DNA of 64,000 nt from Kitasatospora cinereorecta (GTDB lineage: Bacteria > Actinomycetota > Actinomycetes > Streptomycetales > Streptomycetaceae), in NCBI RefSeq assembly GCF_024172095.1, contig NZ_JAMZDX010000004.1, forward strand, positions 372,001-436,000, in the 5' to 3' direction. The translations under genes were made by a program, and so were the position numbers. The notes under the pieces are model-generated. The model was not told the origin of the DNA. It made no database searches and saw only the letters and a list, made by a program, of their open reading frames with translations. How positions within the stretch are numbered: the stretch's first letter is position 1; every line of letters begins with the position of its first letter. Below, piece after piece: positions 59,860 through 64,000 of this stretch.

Positions 59860-60420
59860 ATGGCGAGGACACGAGCCGGTGCCCGGCGTGACGCGGCCGA
59901 CGAGGCGCTGATCCGGACGCTCTACGAGCAACACGGCGGGGCGCTGCTCGCGTACGCCGTCCGGCTGACCGGCGACCGCGCGGCGGCCGAGGACGTGGTG
60001 CAGGAGACGCTGATCCGCGCCTGGCGCAATCCCGAGGCGCTGACCGAGGCCCGGGGTTCGGTGCGCGGCTGGCTGCTGACCGTGGAGCGCAACCTGATCA
60101 CCGACCGGTTCCGGGCCAGGGCGGCCCGCCCGGCCGAGGTGGCCGAGGTGTCGGAGGAGATCGCCACCGTGCCGGTGGAGCGCGACCACGCCGACGGCGT
60201 GGTGGAGACGCTGGTCATGACGCAGGCACTGGACCGGCTCTCGCCGGAGCACCGCGAGGTGCTCCGCTCGATCTACTTCCAGCGGCTGTCGGTCGCCGAG
60301 GCGGCGGCCCAGTTGGGCATACCGCCCGGCACGGTCAAGTCCCGGGCGCACTACGCGCTGCGGGCGTTGAAGAAGTCGTACGCCGGCGGTTCGGGCAGCC
60401 TGAAGGAGGTGGCGGTATGA
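59860..60420 (+). CDS. ECF RNA polymerase sigma factor (SigK-like)
   Basis: A 186-residue ECF sigma factor. Region 2 reads LIRTLYEQHGGALLAYAVRLTGDRAAAEDVVQETLIRAWRNP, with SVRGWLLTVERNLITDRFRAR; region 4 reads LDRLSPEHREVLRSIYFQRLSVAEAAAQLGIPPGTVKSRAHYALRALK. ATG 59860 is chosen over 59842 because GGAGGA lies 7 bases upstream. Its stop overlaps the RskA-type anti-sigma gene (ATGA). The pair resembles SigK-RskA of mycobacteria, which also controls surface lipoproteins. Confidence 0.92.
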   Translation: MARTRAGARRDAADEALIRTLYEQHGGALLAYAVRLTGDRAAAEDVVQETLIRAWRNPEALTEARGSVRGWLLTVERNLITDRFRARAARPAEVAEVSEEIATVPVERDHADGVVETLVMTQALDRLSPEHREVLRSIYFQRLSVAEAAAQLGIPPGTVKSRAHYALRALKKSYAGGSGSLKEVAV

Positions 60421-61142
60421 GCGCCGAGCTGCACGATCCGGGCGCTGAGCTGGTCGGCGCCTACGTCCTTGGCCTGCTGGAGCCGGCGGAGGTGGCGGAG
60501 GTCGAGCGGCACCTGTCCGGGTGCGCGTCCTGCCGGCGGGAGGTGGCCGAGTTGCGCGAACTGGAGGGCGTTCTGGGCGAGGTCCCGCCCGAATTCCTGA
60601 TCGACGGGCCGCCGGAGGGCGGCGACCTGCTGCTGCAGCGGACCCTGCGGCGGGCCCGCCGGGAGCGCGGCTCGGAGCAGGTGCGGCGCCGGGCGTGGCT
60701 CGGGGCGGGCGCGGTGGCCGCGGCCGCGGCGGTGCTCGCCGTCGGGCTGTCGGTGGGCCGGGGCACGGCGCCCGAAGCGCCCCCGGTGGCGGTCGGTCCC
60801 GTCCCGTCGGCGTCCACCGGGTCGCCGCCGCCGGCCGGGACCAGGACGGCCGCGCTGACCGATCCGACCACCGGCGCCCGGATGACCGTGACGGTCACCC
60901 CGGCGATGGGCTGGGTACGGGTGAACGCGGCGGTCGCCGGCCTCCCTCCGGGCGAGCGCTGCCATCTGGTGGTCAACGGCCGCAGCGGGGCGAAGGCGGA
61001 CGCGGGCAGCTGGCTGGTCTCACCGGCCGGCGCCAAGGCCGGCACCACGCTGAACGGTTCGGCCCTGGTCGACCCGGCCGACGTGGCCTCGGTGTCGGTG
61101 GTGAACGAATCCGGCACGACGTTCGTCACCGTGCCGGTCTGA
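60417..61142 (+). CDS. RskA-type transmembrane anti-sigma factor
   Basis: A 241-residue membrane protein. The N-terminal zinc anti-sigma domain has AYVLGLLEPAEVAEVERHLSGCASCRREVAEL (HxxxCxxC), then a membrane helix (RAWLGAGAVAAAAAVLAVGLSVG, about 100-120) and an extracellular RskA domain (MTVTVTPAMGWVRVNAAVAGLPPGERCHLVV, GTTLNGSALVDPADVASVSVV). It should hold the sigma factor until proteolysis. ATGA overlap with the sigma gene. Confidence 0.9.
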   Translation: MSAELHDPGAELVGAYVLGLLEPAEVAEVERHLSGCASCRREVAELRELEGVLGEVPPEFLIDGPPEGGDLLLQRTLRRARRERGSEQVRRRAWLGAGAVAAAAAVLAVGLSVGRGTAPEAPPVAVGPVPSASTGSPPPAGTRTAALTDPTTGARMTVTVTPAMGWVRVNAAVAGLPPGERCHLVVNGRSGAKADAGSWLVSPAGAKAGTTLNGSALVDPADVASVSVVNESGTTFVTVPV

Positions 61143-61190
61143 CGGGTCGTGGTGGTCGGCGGGCCCGACGGCCCGTCGGCCACCGCGCCG

Positions 61191-61859
61191 TCACTGGAGG
61201 ATGTTGATCGCCCGGGCGATCACCAGGCCCGCCACCGCCAGCGAGGTGGCCGCCTCGATCATCATCAGGAACTTGGCCCAGCGCCGGATCGCCGAGACGT
61301 CGGTCGGGCTGAACGCGGTGGCGGTCCAGAACGACAGCGACAGGTAGTCGGCGAAGTTCGGCAACCAGTCGGCCGGCGCGTATGCGCTGTGCTGCATCTC
61401 GGGGAAGACGAAGGCGATCTTGACGGCCGGCCGGTGGGCGCGGGCGGCAGCCCCGCCGCGGTCCAGGTCCCAGTACCAGAGCGCGAAGGCGATCACATTG
61501 GTGGCCCAGGCCACTCCCCCGGTGGCCAGCAGGCCGGTGGCGTTGTTGGCGAACAGCTTGTTGTTGGTCAGGATGTCGGTCACCAGGTGGACCCCGGCGT
61601 ACAGGTTGGCCGCGGTGACGAAGGCGATCATGGCCTCGATGACCACCCGCAGCCAGGTCCGCTGCCGGTCGATCCGCCCGGGGTCGCCGATCACCAGCAC
61701 CGCCAGCAGGACGCCCAGCACCGCCAACACCGTCCAGGCCGGCTCCAGCCGGTAGGCCGGGGGCAGCGCCACGTGCAGCAGCCCGGCCGTCACGATCGCG
61801 GTCGCCACCGGCCACCAGTGCTCGCCGCGCTCCGCGGCCGGGTCCTCAGTCGCTGCCAT
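61191..61859 (-). CDS. Polytopic membrane protein with channel-like C-terminus
   Basis: A 222-residue protein with about five to six hydrophobic segments. The sequence DYLSLSFWTATAFSPTDVSAIRRWAKFLMMIEAATSLAVAGLVIARAINIL resembles the pore and last helix of two-helix ion-channel domains, with TATAFSPTD in place of the K+ selectivity TVGYGD. It is thus not a normal potassium channel. Function unknown. It is convergent with the anti-sigma gene. Confidence 0.65.
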   Translation of the reverse strand: MAATEDPAAERGEHWWPVATAIVTAGLLHVALPPAYRLEPAWTVLAVLGVLLAVLVIGDPGRIDRQRTWLRVVIEAMIAFVTAANLYAGVHLVTDILTNNKLFANNATGLLATGGVAWATNVIAFALWYWDLDRGGAAARAHRPAVKIAFVFPEMQHSAYAPADWLPNFADYLSLSFWTATAFSPTDVSAIRRWAKFLMMIEAATSLAVAGLVIARAINILQ

Positions 61860-61962
61860 GCCTCATTGTCGCCTCGCCCGCGCCGCGGGCCGCGGATGTC
61901 GCCCGACGGAACCGGTCCCGTGTGTTGCGGCCCCGCTCGCCGGGGTGGCGCGGGACGCCGGC

Positions 61963-62955
61963 TCAGCCGGGGACGGTCCGGAAGCGGCGCCGGTACTCGC
62001 CCGGGGTGGTGTCCAGGGTCCGGCGGAAGGCCCGGACCAGCGTGTCGGTGGTGCCGAACCCGCAGACGGCGGCGAGCCGTTCGAGGGTCATGTCGCCGGA
62101 TTCGAGGTGGTGGCGGGCCCGTTCCACCCGGGCCGACTCGACGTAGGCGCTCGGGGTCAGGCCCAGTTCGGACTTGAAGATCCGGGTGAGCTGCCGCTCG
62201 CCGATGTGGGCGTGGGCGGCCAGGTCGGCGACGGTGAGCGGGCGGTCGAGGTGGCGGGCGATGTACAGGCGCAGGTCCTCGATCCGCCGGGTGGTGGAGA
62301 CGGGCTCCAGCGGCACGCTGAACTGGCTCTGCCCGCCGGGCCGCTTCAGGTACATCACCAGCTGGCGGGCGACCCGCAGCGCCACCGTCTCGCCGAAGTC
62401 CTCGGCGACCAGGGCGAGCGAGAGGTCGAGGCAGGCGCTGATGCCGGCGCCGGTCCACACCGAGCCGTCGCGGATGAAGATCGGGTCGGCGTCGACCTCG
62501 ATCTGCGGGTGTTCGTCGGCCAGTTGGCGCGCGGTCGACCAGTGGGTGGTGGCGCGCCGGCCGTCCAGCAGTCCGGCGGCGGCCAGCAGGTGCGCGCCGA
62601 CGCAGACCGAGGCCAGGCGGCGGGAACGGGCGGCAAGCACCCGGACCTGCTCGACCACGGCCGGGTCGGCGAGGGCGTGCACCCGGCGGTGCTCGTCGAC
62701 CTCGACCGCGCCGGGCACCAGCAGGGTGTCGATGCGCTGTTCGGCGGCCTGCGCAACGGTGAGGTCGGGCAGGATCCGCACCCCGGCGGCGGTGGTGACC
62801 GGATCCGTGGTCCGCGCGGCGAGCACGACCCGGTAGCCGGTCTCCTCGCCGGTCTCCCGGCGCACCAGCGAGAACACCTCGGGCGGCCCGGTCACGTCGA
62901 GCAGGTCGACGCCCTCGAACAGCAGGATGACGACCAGTCGGTCCACCGCGCCCAT
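61963..62955 (-). CDS. GlxA-family regulator (DJ-1/PfpI domain plus AraC-type HTH)
   Basis: A 330-residue regulator. The N-terminal DJ-1/PfpI-like domain (VVILLFEGVDLLDVTGPPEVFSL; SVCVGAHLLAAAGLLDGRRATTHW with a Cys at the nucleophile elbow) is followed by an AraC HTH pair (ADLAAHAHIGERQLTRIFKSELGLTPSAYVESARVERARHHLESGDMTLERLAAVCGFGTTDTLVRAFRRTLDTTPGEYRRRF). It is divergent from an isochorismatase gene, and the AraC domain likely binds in the 136-bp space between them. Confidence 0.9.
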   Translation of the reverse strand: MGAVDRLVVILLFEGVDLLDVTGPPEVFSLVRRETGEETGYRVVLAARTTDPVTTAAGVRILPDLTVAQAAEQRIDTLLVPGAVEVDEHRRVHALADPAVVEQVRVLAARSRRLASVCVGAHLLAAAGLLDGRRATTHWSTARQLADEHPQIEVDADPIFIRDGSVWTGAGISACLDLSLALVAEDFGETVALRVARQLVMYLKRPGGQSQFSVPLEPVSTTRRIEDLRLYIARHLDRPLTVADLAAHAHIGERQLTRIFKSELGLTPSAYVESARVERARHHLESGDMTLERLAAVCGFGTTDTLVRAFRRTLDTTPGEYRRRFRTVPG

Positions 62956-62973
62956 GAATCCTCCGCCCCGGCG

Positions 62974-63010
62974 ATGTCGGTTTCTGCATGCTAGACGACA
63001 TTGCCGACAT
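62974..63010. promoter_or_regulatory. Inverted repeat ATGTCGG-N23-CCGACAT in the regulator/hydrolase intergenic region
   Basis: Arms at 62974-62980 and 63004-63010 are perfect complements 30 bases apart (three helical turns), a spacing that suits a dimeric regulator on one DNA face. Confidence 0.5.
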
Positions 63011-63091
63011 GACGGGGCCGGTCATAGCGTTCCTGGTGCGGGCTCACCACGGGCGAGCCGCACCCACCGACATCATCTAGGGGGAACTCCC

Positions 63092-63670
63092 ATGTCCTCG
63101 ACGACCCTGCGCGAGCTCACCGGCCTCGACCCGGCTCCCGCCGCGCTCTCCGCGGCGACCCTGGTCCTGATCGACTACCAGAACACCTACACCACCGGCG
63201 TGCTGGAGCTGACCGGGTGGCGGGAGGCGCTGGACTGCGCCGCCGACCTGCTGGCCCGGGCCCGGGCGGCCGGCACCCCGGTGGTCCACGTGGTCAACGA
63301 CGCCGGCCCGGGCACCCCGTACGACATCACCGCCGGGATCGGCGCGATCCACCCGGCGGTGGCCCCGGTCGACGGCGAGGAGGTGGTGGTCAAGCGGGTG
63401 CCCGACGCCTTTGTCGACACCGGGCTGGCCGAGCTGCTCGACGCCGCCGGCCACCGGGACGTGGTGGTGGCCGGCTTCATGACCCACATGTGCGTGGCGT
63501 TCACCGCGGCCGGCGCCTTCCTGCGCGGCCACCGGCCGACCGTGGTCGCCGACGCCTGCGCGACCCGGCCGCTCGGCGCGACGGGGGCCGAGCAGCTGCA
63601 CCGGGCCGCGCTCGCCACCGTCGCCGACCTGTACGGCGTGGTGGTCCGGTCGCCGGCCGACCTGGGCTGA
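63092..63670 (+). CDS. Isochorismatase-family cysteine hydrolase
   Basis: A 192-residue cytoplasmic hydrolase. The triad is visible: Asp in LVLIDYQNTYT, Lys in VVKRVPDAF and Cys in VVVAGFMTHMCVAFTA. Family members act on nicotinamide, carbamates or isochorismate; the THMCV context is common in amidases of this family. GGGGGAA precedes ATG 63092. The divergent GlxA-type gene probably regulates it. Confidence 0.88.
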   Translation: MSSTTLRELTGLDPAPAALSAATLVLIDYQNTYTTGVLELTGWREALDCAADLLARARAAGTPVVHVVNDAGPGTPYDITAGIGAIHPAVAPVDGEEVVVKRVPDAFVDTGLAELLDAAGHRDVVVAGFMTHMCVAFTAAGAFLRGHRPTVVADACATRPLGATGAEQLHRAALATVADLYGVVVRSPADLG

Positions 63671-63677
63671 CCGGGGT

Positions 63678-64000
63678 TCAGCCGCGGGCGGCGGCCGTGC
63701 CCAGGATCGCCGGGTCCTCGGCGAGTTCGGCCAGCAGGGCGTCCAGCTTGGCCCGGTCGACCGAGGGCATCAGGAAGACGTGCACGTAGCTGCGGCGGGT
63801 GGACTCGTCGCCCGGCACCATCAGCACGTCCTGGGAGGAGAGCGACCACTTGGCCACCAGCTCGGCGCTGGGCTTGCGGAAGCGCACCGTGACCGCGCCC
63901 GGGGTACGGGCCGGCCAGAGCTCGACGCCCGCCGCCCGCTCGATCTCCCGCAGACGCCGCTCCAGGTAGCCGGCCAGCTCCTGGGCGCCGCGGATCCGGT
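63678..64000 (-). CDS. C-terminal part of a PLP-dependent (histidine-type) decarboxylase, cut by window edge
   Basis: The minus-strand frame is open to the end of the window; the ATG near 63887 is internal. The visible 107 residues read GAQELAGYLERRLREIERAAGVEL...VTVRFRKPSAELVAKWSLSS...YVHVFLMPSVDRAKLDALLAELA, like the C-terminal domain of group II histidine/aromatic amino acid decarboxylases found in Streptomyces. The PLP lysine and most of the enzyme lie outside. It is convergent with the isochorismatase gene, 7 bp apart. Confidence 0.6.
   Translation of the reverse strand, partial: RIRGAQELAGYLERRLREIERAAGVELWPARTPGAVTVRFRKPSAELVAKWSLSSQDVLMVPGDESTRRSYVHVFLMPSVDRAKLDALLAELAEDPAILGTAAARG

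Noticed and set aside
1-64000. tRNA, rRNA, insertion sequence or attachment site
   Set aside because: I looked for tRNA T-loop motifs, transposase motifs and terminal inverted repeats and saw none; short tRNAs could still be missed without a dedicated scan.

Overview
The window is very GC-rich, coding-dense DNA with strong G/C bias at third codon positions, many GTG starts, many 4-bp ATGA/GTGA gene overlaps and several leaderless genes. Together with the gene families (RpfA under a c-di-AMP riboswitch, streptophobe, DUF6777, DUF1876, DUF5958, Ku plus stand-alone LigD polymerase, GAF/SpoIIE-type phosphatase), this points to a Streptomycetaceae chromosome (Streptomyces or Kitasatospora). The reading is from sequence alone; no database search was run. 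I saw no rRNA, tRNA, CRISPR array, insertion sequence or prophage.

Layout. 0-6.6 kb: the 3' part of a serine hydroxymethyltransferase gene, an EEP-family hydrolase, a GNAT gene with an internal deletion, rpfA with a Crp-like site and c-di-AMP riboswitch, an AurF-like diiron oxygenase and an RluA-type pseudouridine synthase. 6.8-11.1 kb: a 1262-residue PAS/GAF/SpoIIE/HATPase regulator and a small secreted His/Asp-rich repeat protein. 11.1-17.9 kb: a translationally coupled amine-utilisation operon (permease, gamma-glutamyl-amine synthetase, PuuD-like hydrolase, aldehyde dehydrogenase, SDR) with a divergent FadR-type regulator. 18-28.5 kb: acetyltransferases, small unknown proteins, an acyltransferase-3 protein, a CYTH protein, DUF6777, streptophobe and a membrane Mrr-like nuclease. 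28.5-36.3 kb: a type III polyketide synthase, a kinase/SH3-like/FHA-ABC transporter operon resembling mycobacterial PknF-Rv1747, a PQQ-propeller lipoprotein and a CHAP protein. 36.3-43.8 kb: an ArsR-type regulator divergent from an MFS exporter, two small DUF proteins, and a transmembrane Ser/Thr kinase paired with a membrane protein carrying 14 TVxL-type repeats. 43.9-49.6 kb: an HD hydrolase, uridine kinase-like protein, Nei/Fpg glycosylase, alpha/beta hydrolase, folD under a ZTP riboswitch, DUF6193-like and VOC proteins. 49.7-53.9 kb: a coupled M6 metallopeptidase / degenerate ATP-grasp / ATP-grasp / small-protein cassette. 54-58 kb: GNAT, LigD polymerase divergent from Ku, DUF3040, MTA phosphorylase. 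58.2-64 kb: a hydrolase, a COG4315 lipoprotein, an ECF sigma factor with RskA-type anti-sigma, a membrane protein, a GlxA-type regulator divergent from an isochorismatase, and the end of a PLP decarboxylase gene.

How the parts work together. One-carbon metabolism appears twice (SHMT, and FolD under a ZTP switch). Three signalling modules stand out: the kinase/FHA-ABC operon, the kinase/TVxL-repeat pair, and the ECF sigma/RskA pair, whose promoter shares GTTGAACC-N16-CGTG with the promoter of the neighbouring lipoprotein gene, suggesting a small autoregulated regulon. The best candidates for undescribed systems are the M6 peptidase/ATP-grasp cassette, where the peptidase carries an exact 14-residue Lys/Glu repeat, and the kinase/TVxL-repeat protein pair.
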